From assembly GCF_023156385.1 (NCBI RefSeq), contig NZ_JAKZAK010000024.1, positions 24,354 to 88,353 on the forward strand: a stretch of DNA of 64,000 bases, given 5' to 3'. This DNA is from Marinobacter xestospongiae (lineage in GTDB: Bacteria > Pseudomonadota > Gammaproteobacteria > Pseudomonadales > Oleiphilaceae). Positions 42,399-51,056 of the stretch are shown here, one piece after another. The translations under genes and the position numbers were made by a program. The notes under the pieces were generated by a model. The model was not told where the DNA came from and searched no databases. It was given only the letters and a program-made list of their open reading frames with translations. Position 1 is the stretch's first letter, and each line of letters opens with the position of its first letter.

Positions 42399-43802
42399 AT
42401 GTCCAAGACGATTGACCTGATCAAAGAGCACGAAGTTAAGTGGATTGACCTCCGGTTCACCGACAGCCGCGGTAAAGAGCAGCACGTGACCCTGCCGGCC
42501 ACCGAAGTGGACGAGGATTTCTTCACCGACGGCAAGATGTTCGACGGCTCCTCAATCGCCGGCTGGAAGGGCATCAACGAATCCGACATGATCCTGATGC
42601 CGGACGATGAAAGCTCCGTTCTCGACCCGTTCACCGAAGAAACCACGCTGAACATCACCTGCGACATCGTCGAGCCGACCACCATGCAGGGCTATGAGCG
42701 TGATCCCCGCTCCGTTGCCCGTCGCGCCGAAGAATATCTGAAATCCACCGGTATCGCCGATGGTGCTCTGTTTGGTCCGGAGCCGGAGTTCTTCGTATTC
42801 GATTCGGTGAAATGGAACGTCGACATGAGCGGCGCCATGTACTCCATCCACTCCGAAGAAGCGGCATGGGTTTCCGGCGAAGACTTCGACCGCAACAACA
42901 TCGGTCACCGTCCGGGCGTGAAAGGCGGTTACTTCCCGGTGCCACCGGTTGACAGCCTGCACGACCTGCGTGGCGCGATGTGTGCTGCCATGGAGTCCAT
43001 GGGCCTGGAAATCGAAGTGCATCACCACGAAGTGGGCACCGCTGGCCAGTGCGAAATCGGCGTTGGCGCCAACACCCTGGTGAAGAAGGCCGACGAAGTA
43101 CAAATCCTCAAGTACTGCGTGCATAACGTCGCCCACGCCTACGGCAAGACCGCGACCTTCATGCCCAAGCCTGTGGTTGGTGACAACGGCTCCGGCATGC
43201 ATGTGCACATGTCCCTGAACAAGGACGGCAAGAACATCTTCGCTGGCGACGGCTACGCCGGCCTGAGCGAAACCGCCCTGTACTACATCGGCGGTATCAT
43301 CAAGCACGCCAAGGCCATCAACGCCTTCACCAACTCCTCCACCAACAGCTACAAGCGTCTGGTGCCGGGCTTCGAAGCACCGGTTATGCTGGCCTACTCC
43401 GCCCGTAACCGCTCTGCCTCCATCCGTATCCCGTACGTCAACAGCCCGAAAGCCCGTCGCGTGGAAGTCCGCTTCCCGGACCCGGCCGCCAACCCGTACC
43501 TGGCGTTCGCAGCCCTGATGATGGCCGGCCTCGACGGTATCCAGAACAAGATCCACCCGGGCGATGCCATGGACAAGGATCTGTACGATCTGCCGAAAGA
43601 AGAAGCCCTGAACATTCCGACGGTTGCCGGCACCTTCCAGGAAGCCCTGGACTGCCTGGAAGCGGACCACGAGTTCCTGACCCGTGGCGGCGTGTTCACC
43701 GAAGACATGATTGCCGGCTTCGTTGACCTCAAGCGCGGCGAGATCGAGCGCCTGAACATGACCACTCACCCGGTCGAGTTCGACATGTACTACTCCTGCT
43801 GA
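42399..43802 (+). CDS. glnA: GlnA, glutamine synthetase type I
   Basis: 467-aa dodecameric GSI-beta that makes glutamine from glutamate, ammonia and ATP. Signatures: FDGSSIAGWKGINESDM, GPEPEFFVFD, KPVVGDNGSGMHVH and, for adenylylation by GlnE, Tyr396 in DLYDLP. The ATG has GGAG upstream (ACGGAGCTTGCATA). It is driven by a sigma-54 promoter with two NtrC boxes and ends at a strong terminator; the upstream 667-bp gap also contains the typA promoter. Read through into DUF4124-ntrBC is possible but the terminator argues for separate control. Confidence 0.99.
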   Translation: MSKTIDLIKEHEVKWIDLRFTDSRGKEQHVTLPATEVDEDFFTDGKMFDGSSIAGWKGINESDMILMPDDESSVLDPFTEETTLNITCDIVEPTTMQGYERDPRSVARRAEEYLKSTGIADGALFGPEPEFFVFDSVKWNVDMSGAMYSIHSEEAAWVSGEDFDRNNIGHRPGVKGGYFPVPPVDSLHDLRGAMCAAMESMGLEIEVHHHEVGTAGQCEIGVGANTLVKKADEVQILKYCVHNVAHAYGKTATFMPKPVVGDNGSGMHVHMSLNKDGKNIFAGDGYAGLSETALYYIGGIIKHAKAINAFTNSSTNSYKRLVPGFEAPVMLAYSARNRSASIRIPYVNSPKARRVEVRFPDPAANPYLAFAALMMAGLDGIQNKIHPGDAMDKDLYDLPKEEALNIPTVAGTFQEALDCLEADHEFLTRGGVFTEDMIAGFVDLKRGEIERLNMTTHPVEFDMYYSC

Positions 43803-43827
43803 TCCTGACGGATGACGCAGTGCCTGA

Positions 43828-43853
43828 AGCCCCGCCCTGTGCGGGGCTTTTTT
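43828..43853 (+). terminator. Intrinsic terminator of glnA
   Basis: AGCCCCGC-CCTGT-GCGGGGCT followed by seven T, 26 bp after the glnA stop. Confidence 0.96.
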
Positions 43854-44012
43854 ATGCCCGTTTGCCAACTCAAAGCGGTACCGACAACCGAGCCTTAACG
43901 CTTTGTAACCAAGGGCAAAACCCATGGCGTTGCAATGTCCGATTGCGCTATCGATAATCCAGAAGAGGCTTACGCAGTCTCTCGATCCCAATAACCACAA
44001 CGGACCAGGGCT

Positions 44013-44537
44013 ATGACACCAAGGATTGCAGTATTCGCCGGCGCACTGACGGCACTGACTTCACCGGCGTTTGCCGAGATCTACCGCAGCGTGGATCAGT
44101 ACGGCAACGTCACCTACTCAGACGAAGCCAGTGACCAGTCCGAGACGGTGGAGGTCAAGCCAATCACAACCATTACCCTGCCCAAACTGGAAGATGTCAC
44201 CCAGACAGAAGCGGCGCCGGAGGCCGGCGATACCAGCGCCCAGCCTTACGACAGCATCCGCTTTGTATCGCCAGGTAATGACACCGCGTTTCACAGTGGC
44301 AACGGTGACGTGGAATTCCAGGTCAGCAGCAGCCCGGCCTTGCGTGAGGGTCACCTGTTCGAGGTTGCCCTGGATGGCGCCCCGGTCGGCCAGTCCAGCT
44401 CGGGTTCGGTGATGGTGCGCAATGTTTTCCGCGGTACCCACCAGGCCGACGTGCATGTGATCAACAGCGATGGCGTCCGCGTCCAGAGTGGCAACAGCAT
44501 CTCCTTCACCATCCACCGGCCGTCCGCGCAGAATTGA
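44013..44537 (+). CDS. DUF4124 domain periplasmic protein
   Basis: 174 aa with a signal peptide (TPRIAVFAGALTALTSPAFA). Residues 22-60 form the DUF4124 domain (EIYRSVDQYGNVTYSDEASD), common in gammaproteobacteria at this place between glnA and ntrB; the C-terminal half (SIRFVSPGNDTAFHSGNGDV and on) looks like a beta-sandwich. Function unknown, perhaps envelope related. The genes glnA, this protein, ntrB and ntrC keep the order seen in Pseudomonas and Marinobacter. Separated by 317 bp from ntrB. Confidence 0.82.
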   Translation: MTPRIAVFAGALTALTSPAFAEIYRSVDQYGNVTYSDEASDQSETVEVKPITTITLPKLEDVTQTEAAPEAGDTSAQPYDSIRFVSPGNDTAFHSGNGDVEFQVSSSPALREGHLFEVALDGAPVGQSSSGSVMVRNVFRGTHQADVHVINSDGVRVQSGNSISFTIHRPSAQN

Positions 44538-44589
44538 CCGAAACGGCGCCATACCCTGGCGCCCTCCCTACCGGCGCCCCTGCCGACAA

Positions 44590-44606
44590 AGCACCAAATT
44601 GGTGCG
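44590..44606. promoter_or_regulatory. Perfect NtrC-type palindrome upstream of ntrB
   Basis: AGCACCAAATTGGTGCG: GCACCA-AAT-TGGTGC is a perfect inverted repeat matching the NtrC box. A half-site CGCACCA follows at 44609-44615 (19 bp centre distance). It lies 250 bp before the ntrB ATG in a 317-bp gap with no gene. CATACT at 44625-44630 may be a -10 that NtrC would cover; no sigma-54 GG-N10-GC is obvious, so autorepression is the likely role. Confidence 0.8.
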
Positions 44607-44854
44607 TCCGCACCAAATAGCGGCCATACTCTGTGCCAACGCAGGGCGCGCGTCTTTTACCGTGCCCCGCTGTAACCGTCTCCGGCCAGGACAACTCAAC
44701 CCCGTGCCGCGGTGAATGCCCCGCAACACGGCACCCTGCCGGTCTCCGCGCCGTATTCAGGCTGAGGCGGTGCACTCATTTCGATCCCGTCAGGGCTTTT
44801 GGGCCAAAGTGGTTCACTTCTTGCAGAAACGCCCTGCATACCAAGGGGAGAATC

Positions 44855-45934
44855 ATGGCGACGTCTGCTGGCTACAAACACCTTCTGGACAACCTCACCA
44901 CGGCGGTGCTGGTGCTGGATGCAAAACTCAACGTGCAATACCTCAATCCATCGGCCGAAAGCCTGTTTGAGACCAGTATCACCCGTGCCCAGGGTAACCC
45001 GGTGGTGGACCTGCTGGTGGAATCCGAAGAAGCCCTCGACACCCTTCACGCCGCCGCCCTCAATGGCCAGTCCTACACCAAGCGGGAGGCCGAATTCCTG
45101 CTGACCTCCGGCACCCGACTGACGGTGGACTACTCGGTGTCACCGACCGGCAGCCAGAAACCGGAACTGTTGGTGGAAATCCAGCCCCGGGACCGATTGC
45201 TTCGCATCACCCGGGAGGAGGAGATCATTGCCAAACAGGAAACCAGCCGCATCCTGGTCCGGGGCATGGCCCACGAGATCAAGAATCCACTGGGCGGAAT
45301 CCGTGGCGCGGCACAACTGCTCGACCGGGAACTGATCGACGAAGGCCAGCGGGAGTACACCCAGGTCATCATCAACGAGGCCGACCGACTGCGCAGTCTG
45401 GTCGACCGGATGCTGGGACCCAACCGCGCATTACGGATGGCACCGACCAACATTCACGAGATTCTGGAACGGGTGAGAACCCTGCTGGAGGCGGAAAGCC
45501 GTGGCGAAATCCGCTTCCGTCGCGACTACGACCCCAGCCTGCCCGAGTTCCAGGGAGACAAGGAACAGCTGATTCAGGCGGTGCTCAACATCGCCCGCAA
45601 CGCCATGGAGGCCGCCTTTGAGCACCACGACAACAGCCGTGAGGAACCGCCCACCATCACCTTCCGCACCCGCGCCCTGCGCCAGTTCACCATCGGCCAC
45701 ACCCGTCACCGGCTGGTGTGCCGCATTGACGTCATCGACAACGGCCCCGGCATTCCTCCGGAACTGCTGCAGAACATCTTCTACCCCATGATCAGCGGCC
45801 GGGCCAGCGGCACCGGCCTGGGACTGTCGATCACCCAAAGCATCATTGGCCAGCACAATGGGCTCGTGGAATGTGAGAGCGAGCCCGGCCAAACCGACTT
45901 CATCATCTTCCTGCCCCTGGAGGACCAAGCATGA
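44855..45934 (+). CDS. ntrB: NtrB, nitrogen regulation sensor kinase
   Basis: 359-aa cytoplasmic histidine kinase (GlnL) that phosphorylates NtrC and is controlled by PII. N-terminal PAS-like domain (YKHLLDNLTTAVLVLDAKLN), H-box AHEIKNPLGGIRGAAQ with phospho-His140, then N, G1 (DNGPGIP) and G2 (GTGLGLSI) boxes. Start ATG 44855 behind AAGGGGAG. It overlaps ntrC by ATGA, so the pair is coupled. An upstream extension of 74 codons in frame is not real coding. Confidence 0.97.
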   Translation: MATSAGYKHLLDNLTTAVLVLDAKLNVQYLNPSAESLFETSITRAQGNPVVDLLVESEEALDTLHAAALNGQSYTKREAEFLLTSGTRLTVDYSVSPTGSQKPELLVEIQPRDRLLRITREEEIIAKQETSRILVRGMAHEIKNPLGGIRGAAQLLDRELIDEGQREYTQVIINEADRLRSLVDRMLGPNRALRMAPTNIHEILERVRTLLEAESRGEIRFRRDYDPSLPEFQGDKEQLIQAVLNIARNAMEAAFEHHDNSREEPPTITFRTRALRQFTIGHTRHRLVCRIDVIDNGPGIPPELLQNIFYPMISGRASGTGLGLSITQSIIGQHNGLVECESEPGQTDFIIFLPLEDQA

Positions 45935-47358
45935 GCCAATCGGCAAACGTCTGGATCATCGACGACGATCGCAGCATTCGCTGGGTGCTGGAGCGCGCCC
46001 TGAGCCAGGCCGACATGAAACCACGGGTTTTCGAGAACGGCGAGAGCATCATCACCCGCCTGGAGCACGAACAGCCGGACGCCATCATCAGTGACATCCG
46101 CATGCCGGGTGTCGATGGCATCACCCTGCTGTCGAACATTGTCGAGCACCATCCCGACCTGCCGGTCATCATCATGACCGCCCATTCCGACCTGGACAGC
46201 GCCGTCACCAGCTACCAGACCGGGGCCTTCGAGTACCTGCCCAAACCGTTTGATGTGGATGACGCGGTGGCGCTGGTCAAGCGTGCCGTGGCCCACAGCC
46301 ACGAGCGTCGCGCCACCAGCGAGCCGGCCGTCGAGGCCAGCCAGCGCAACGCCGAAATCATCGGCGAGGCACCGGCGATGCAGGAGGTGTTTCGCGCCAT
46401 CGGCCGGCTGTCACATTCCAACATTACCGTGCTGATCAATGGCGAGAGCGGGACCGGCAAGGAACTGGTGGCCCAGGCCCTGCACAACCACAGCCCCCGG
46501 GCCAGCCACCCGTTCATCGCCCTGAACATGGCGGCGATTCCCAAGGATCTGATTGAGTCCGAGCTGTTTGGTCACGAGAAGGGCGCCTTTACCGGTGCCG
46601 GTGCCGCCCGCCATGGCCGCTTCGAGCAGGCCAACGGCGGCACCCTGTTCCTGGACGAGATCGGGGACATGCCTGCAGACACCCAGACCCGGCTGCTGCG
46701 GGTGCTCGCCGACGGCGAGTTCTACCGGGTGGGGGGCACCACCCCCATCAAGGTGGACGTGCGGATCATTGCCGCCACGCACCAGGATCTGGAGAAACTG
46801 GTGCAGGACGGCTCGTTCCGGGAAGACCTGTTTCACCGCCTCAACGTCATCCGGGTACACCTGCCCAAACTGGCGGAACGCCGCGAAGACATTCCCCGGC
46901 TGATGCAGCACTTTCTCAAACGGGCCGCCCGGGAACTGGCGGTGGAACCCAAACTGCTGCGCCCGGAAGCGGAGGAATACCTCACCACCCTGCCCTGGCC
47001 CGGCAACGTCCGTCAGCTTGAGAACACCTGCCGCTGGCTCACCGTGATGGCCAGCGGTCGCGAGATCCACATCGACGACCTGCCGCCGGAACTGCTGCAG
47101 CAATCCGAAGCCCCGGCCACCGGCCAGACCTGGCAGGAAGGCCTGCGCAACTGGGCGGAACAGGAACTCAAACGCGGCCACAAGGGACTGCTGGATGTGG
47201 CGGTCCCCGAGTTCGAGCGCATCATGATCGAAACCGCGCTCAAGCACACCGGCGGCCGCCGGCGGGACGCCTCCATCCTGCTGGGCTGGGGCCGCAACAC
47301 CCTGACCCGCAAGATCAACGAACTGGGCATGGACCACGAGGGCCATCCGGACGATTGA
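45931..47358 (+). CDS. ntrC: NtrC, nitrogen response regulator (sigma-54 activator)
   Basis: 475-aa enhancer-binding protein. Receiver domain with phospho-Asp55 (AIISDIRMPG), AAA+ domain with Walker A GESGTGKE, the sigma-54 contact loop GAFTGA (HEKGAFTGAGAARHG), and a Fis-type helix-turn-helix at the C-terminus (RRDASILLGWGRNTLTRKI). It should bind the palindromes upstream of glnA and ntrB and activate the sigma-54 promoter when nitrogen is low. The last gene of its unit; the iron operon ends 5 bp after it on the other strand. Confidence 0.98.
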   Translation: MSQSANVWIIDDDRSIRWVLERALSQADMKPRVFENGESIITRLEHEQPDAIISDIRMPGVDGITLLSNIVEHHPDLPVIIMTAHSDLDSAVTSYQTGAFEYLPKPFDVDDAVALVKRAVAHSHERRATSEPAVEASQRNAEIIGEAPAMQEVFRAIGRLSHSNITVLINGESGTGKELVAQALHNHSPRASHPFIALNMAAIPKDLIESELFGHEKGAFTGAGAARHGRFEQANGGTLFLDEIGDMPADTQTRLLRVLADGEFYRVGGTTPIKVDVRIIAATHQDLEKLVQDGSFREDLFHRLNVIRVHLPKLAERREDIPRLMQHFLKRAARELAVEPKLLRPEAEEYLTTLPWPGNVRQLENTCRWLTVMASGREIHIDDLPPELLQQSEAPATGQTWQEGLRNWAEQELKRGHKGLLDVAVPEFERIMIETALKHTGGRRRDASILLGWGRNTLTRKINELGMDHEGHPDD

Positions 47359-47363
47359 TGGCC

Positions 47364-48392
47364 TCAGGCCCCGGGGCTTGCCGGGGTGGTCCGGTAGCCC
47401 TGGATCACCTCGTCCACAATGATCCCCAGGGAGGTCACGCTGGCCGCCGTGACATACCAGGTCTGGGCATCAACAAACACCACCCGCCCGGCCTTCCAGG
47501 CCCGGGTCTGCTGCAGCAGCGGGTTGGCCATGATGGCCATGGTCAACGTCGCCTTGCGCTCCATCACCGCGGTACGGTCAATGACATAAAGGATGTCCGG
47601 GTCCACGGCGCTGATGAATTCATTGGATATGGGCTGGCCGTGCAGACCCGGCTCGATGTTCCGGCTGGCCGGCTTGACCCCAAGGGTGTCAAACACAAAG
47701 CCATAACGGGACCGGATGCCGAACGAACTATACGCACCATTGTTGTGCATCACGATCAGCGCGGTTTCCGGCCGCCCTGCCGTCACCGACCGGGCGCGCT
47801 CAACGCCGGCGCTGATCTCCGCCACCTTCTTCCGTGCCAGGGCCTCCTTCTGGAAAATCCGCCCCAGGGTCAGCAGGTGATCCTTGGCAATGTCAATGTA
47901 GCTTCCCTGTTCGTTCAGCAGGTCCCAGTCGAAGTGCAGGGTCGGCGCAATCTCACTCAGCTCATCGTAATACTGGGCCTGAACCGGCGAGATCAGAATC
48001 AGGTCCGGTTTCAGGGCGTACACTCGCTCCAGATTGGGCCGGACGATCGCTCCCAGATCCTCAACCCCGGCATCATCCCGGTAGGACGCCAGGAAATCCG
48101 GCACATAATCCTTGGGCATGCCGGCCACAGGCACCCCCAACTGATCCAGCGAATCGACGTCGTTCATGTCGAACGCCACCACCCGCCTGGGCAGCTGCTC
48201 AATGGTCGTTTCCCCCAATGCATGCTGCACGGTGATGGGCTGGTACTCGGCCTGAGCAGCTGACGACGCCACCGACGCCTGCGGACTGGGACTGCCGTCC
48301 CCCGATGCCGACGGCTCACAGCCTGCCAGCCCCAGCACCGCAGCCGCCACCAGCGCAGACCAACTGCGGGGGTAAAGTGTTTCCAGTTTCAT
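47364..48392 (-). CDS. Siderophore-binding lipoprotein, FatB/CeuE type
   Basis: 342-aa periplasmic substrate-binding lipoprotein (lipobox LGLAGC, Cys25). Long-helix class III fold: TTIEQLPRRVVAFDMNDVDS, LKPDLILISPVQAQYYDELS, and SNEFISAVDPDILYVIDR. His251 in GLHGQ and Tyr313 in TWYVTAAS line up with the His227/Tyr288 pair of Campylobacter CeuE, which complete the iron shell of tetradentate catecholate siderophores. Last gene of the operon, overlapping the ATPase gene by ATGA. Related to petrobactin/enterobactin-type binders; the exact ligand is not known. Confidence 0.87.
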   Translation of the reverse strand: MKLETLYPRSWSALVAAAVLGLAGCEPSASGDGSPSPQASVASSAAQAEYQPITVQHALGETTIEQLPRRVVAFDMNDVDSLDQLGVPVAGMPKDYVPDFLASYRDDAGVEDLGAIVRPNLERVYALKPDLILISPVQAQYYDELSEIAPTLHFDWDLLNEQGSYIDIAKDHLLTLGRIFQKEALARKKVAEISAGVERARSVTAGRPETALIVMHNNGAYSSFGIRSRYGFVFDTLGVKPASRNIEPGLHGQPISNEFISAVDPDILYVIDRTAVMERKATLTMAIMANPLLQQTRAWKAGRVVFVDAQTWYVTAASVTSLGIIVDEVIQGYRTTPASPGA

Positions 48393-49165
48393 GACCAGTC
48401 TCCCTGAGGGTTGAAGTAATTGCACAAACGGCCCCGCTCACTGCGGACAATGTCGAAGTCGAGGTCGTAAAGATCCTGCAGCCGGGCTTCGGTGACGGTG
48501 TCCGCCACCGGGCCACTGAAATGGAGCCGCCCCTGTTTGAGGGCGACAATGCGATCCGAGTAGTTGGCGGCAAAGTTGATGTCGTGGATCACCAGAACCA
48601 CCGTCCGTCCCTGCTCGTCACACAGCCGGCGAAGAGCCCGCATGATCTGCACCGCGTGTTTCATGTCGAGGTTGTTGAGGGGCTCGTCCAGCAGCAGACA
48701 GTCGGTCTGCTGGGCAATGGTCATGGCCAGGAAGGCCATCTGCCGCTGCCCGCCGCTGAGCTCGTCAATATAGGCCTGGCGCAGCGGCGTCAGTGACAGG
48801 AACTCGATGGCATCAGCCACCGCGTGCCGATCGGTTTCGGTGAGGGTGCCGCGACTGTAGGGAAAACGGCCAAACCCCACCAGTTCCTCCACCGTCAGCC
48901 TCAGGTTGATCCCCGGAGACTGTCGCAGGGTGGCCACCCGCCGGGCGTAGTCGGCAAGACGGATGTCGTGGACCGGCTGCTCCGCCAGCAGGATCTCGCC
49001 CTGATCCGGCGACAGCAACCGCGCCAGCATCATCAGCAGGGTGGTCTTGCCGGCGCCGTTGGGGCCGATCAGCGAGGTGACCTGACGCGCCGGAAAGCGG
49101 GTGGAGACATCCGCCAGTACGGTGCGGCCACCATAGCGTTTGGACAGGTTGTGTACAGAAATCAT
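48389..49165 (-). CDS. Iron-siderophore ABC transporter ATPase (FatE/CeuD type)
   Basis: 258-aa ATPase with Walker A GPNGAGKTT, signature LSGGQRQMAF, Walker B CLLLDEPLNNLD and switch His in VIHDINFAANYSDRI. It energises import through the two permeases encoded just upstream. The start is ATG 49163-49165 (MISVHNLSKRYGG); a long in-frame extension upstream overlaps the permease and is a shadow. Overlaps neighbours on both sides by ATGA-type junctions. Confidence 0.93.
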   Translation of the reverse strand: MISVHNLSKRYGGRTVLADVSTRFPARQVTSLIGPNGAGKTTLLMMLARLLSPDQGEILLAEQPVHDIRLADYARRVATLRQSPGINLRLTVEELVGFGRFPYSRGTLTETDRHAVADAIEFLSLTPLRQAYIDELSGGQRQMAFLAMTIAQQTDCLLLDEPLNNLDMKHAVQIMRALRRLCDEQGRTVVLVIHDINFAANYSDRIVALKQGRLHFSGPVADTVTEARLQDLYDLDFDIVRSERGRLCNYFNPQGDWS

Positions 49166-50109
49166 GCGCGACCTCGGGTCCGGATCATTAACGCCAGAAA
49201 GTAGCCACCGCAGATCAGGTTGATCAGGATCGTCACGGTAGTGCGATAGTTGAGCACCTGCTCCACCAGCAACTGGGCCAGGATGAACAGCCCGACGGCC
49301 ACCGCGCTGGCCATGGGCAGGGTGGCCCGATGGCGGGTAGTGCCCGCAAGGGCGTAGGCCAGATTGGCCACAAAAATCCCCATAAAGGCCGTCGGCCCCA
49401 CCAGACTGGCGGAGATGGCCACCAGCACCGCCACCAGGAACAGCTGCTGACGGACACAACGGGGGTAATCCACTCCCAGCGACAGGGCCTGCTCCCGTCC
49501 CAGGGCAATCACATCCAGCAGCGCCCGCGAGCGCAGCATCACACCGGCCACCAGCAGCACCAGCACCGCCGCATAGCCCAGTTGCCCGGGACGAACCCGA
49601 TTGAATGACGCCTCGTTGTAGCCCTGAAGAACAGCGAACTCACCGGGACTGACCGTGACCTGGATAAACTGGGTCAGGGTGCTGATCACCATAGTCAGCA
49701 CCAACCCCAGCAACAGCAGGAAATAGACGTTGCTGCGGCCATCCCGGAACAGCCAGCGATGGATCACCCAGGAATAGGCCAGCATCAGCAGCACCGACGC
49801 AAAGAAGTTGCCGTTCTGGCCCATCAGCATCAGGCTGCTGGTGCCCAACAGCCACACCAGCAGCGCCTGGAACAGCAGGTACACCGACTCATAGCCCATG
49901 ATTGCCGGTGTCAGAATCCGGTTGCCGGCGATGCTCTGGAACACAATGGCGGAGAACGCGATGCAGACACCGCCCAGCCCCATGGCCGCCAGCCGCAGCA
50001 ACCGCTTGGGAATGATGTAGTCGGTGTCCAGTCCGGAATTCAGCAGCACGAACACCACCGCCAGCACCAGCACGGCGACCCAGCTTGAGAGCATGAGCGG
50101 CCGGCGCAT
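49162..50109 (-). CDS. Iron-siderophore ABC permease (FatC/CeuC type)
   Basis: 315-aa FecCD-family permease with about nine or ten membrane helices (SWVAVLVLAVVFVLLNS, LLLLGLVLTMVISTLTQFI, LGYAAVLVLLVAGVML). The cytoplasmic coupling region around GREQALSLGVDYPRCVRQ and GPTAFMGIFVANLAYALAG is typical. Works as a heterodimer with the permease encoded at 50109-51056. Junctions overlap by 1 bp and 4 bp, showing a tight operon. Confidence 0.92.
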   Translation of the reverse strand: MRRPLMLSSWVAVLVLAVVFVLLNSGLDTDYIIPKRLLRLAAMGLGGVCIAFSAIVFQSIAGNRILTPAIMGYESVYLLFQALLVWLLGTSSLMLMGQNGNFFASVLLMLAYSWVIHRWLFRDGRSNVYFLLLLGLVLTMVISTLTQFIQVTVSPGEFAVLQGYNEASFNRVRPGQLGYAAVLVLLVAGVMLRSRALLDVIALGREQALSLGVDYPRCVRQQLFLVAVLVAISASLVGPTAFMGIFVANLAYALAGTTRHRATLPMASAVAVGLFILAQLLVEQVLNYRTTVTILINLICGGYFLALMIRTRGRA

Positions 50110-51056
50110 CAGCGGTTCCTCCGCAGAATCAGCAACAGAAACAGCACGCCGCCGACACTGCCGGCGGTCAGTCCGATGGGGATCTCGAACGGATAGATCA
50201 GCAGCCGGCTGATCAGGTCGCAGACCAGCAGCAGGCAGGCACCAGCCAGCGCCACAATCGGCAGGGTATGGCGCAGGTGCTCGCCGTAGTACAGCACCAC
50301 CAGGTTGGGGATCACCAGGCCAACAAACGGTATGGTACCCACCGTAATGACCGTCACCGCCACCGTCACCGATACCAGCAGCAGGCCAAGGCCGGCGGTG
50401 ACGGCGTAGCTCACCCCCAGACTGGTGGCCATATCCTCGCCCATGCCCAGTACGGTGAAGCGGTGGGCGTAGAGGTAGGTCACCAAAATGATCGGCAGGG
50501 TGAGATAGAGAATCTCGTAGTTGCCTTCAACAATCTTGGAAAAGTCCCCCAGCAACCACCCCTGCATGCTCTGCAGGATGTTGTGGCGATAGGCGTAAAA
50601 CTCGGCAATGGCACTGAGCACGCTGCCGTACATCAGCCCGATCACCGGCACCATCACGGTATTGCGGAAATGGATGCGGCGGACGATGGCCAAGTAGAGC
50701 GCACAGGCCGCCAGACAGAACACCAGGGCGAACAGCATCCGCCCCAGCGTGCCCATCGCCGGTGCCAGAATCAGCGACACCAGCAACCCCAGGCGCGCCG
50801 CGTCCAGGCCACCGGAGGTGGCGGGCTCGACAAAGCGGTTGCGCACGATCTGCTGCAGGATAACCCCGCACATGGGCAGGCCGACGCCGGTCAGCACCAC
50901 CGCCGCCAGGCGCGGCAGGCGGCTGGCGGTCAGGGTCGTCCAGGCATCGCCAGACAGCGACAGCAGTGCGTGCCAGGCCATCGGCTTGACACCAACCGCC
51001 AGCGAGACCAGGCACAGCAACACAAAGCCCAGGGACAGAACGCTAGGTATCGACAC
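50109..51056 (-). CDS. Iron-siderophore ABC permease (FatD/CeuB type)
   Basis: 315-aa FecCD-family permease. ASRLPRLAAVVLTGVGLPMC, GVILQQIVRNRFVEPATSGG (FecCD signature: the RNPLA-like area), VTVGTIPFVGLVIPNLVVLY and the C-terminal GGVLFLLLILRR are typical. The GTG at 51054-51056 (VSIPSVLSLGF) is used as start: an in-frame extension of 21 codons would overlap the upstream gene deeply. It overlaps the end of the upstream ABC gene by 14 bp. Confidence 0.9.
   Translation of the reverse strand: MSIPSVLSLGFVLLCLVSLAVGVKPMAWHALLSLSGDAWTTLTASRLPRLAAVVLTGVGLPMCGVILQQIVRNRFVEPATSGGLDAARLGLLVSLILAPAMGTLGRMLFALVFCLAACALYLAIVRRIHFRNTVMVPVIGLMYGSVLSAIAEFYAYRHNILQSMQGWLLGDFSKIVEGNYEILYLTLPIILVTYLYAHRFTVLGMGEDMATSLGVSYAVTAGLGLLLVSVTVAVTVITVGTIPFVGLVIPNLVVLYYGEHLRHTLPIVALAGACLLLVCDLISRLLIYPFEIPIGLTAGSVGGVLFLLLILRRNR

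Noticed and set aside
42552..44000. Long antisense open frame over glnA (482 codons)
   Set aside because: It is the opposite-strand shadow of a highly conserved GC-rich gene; no family character or start site.
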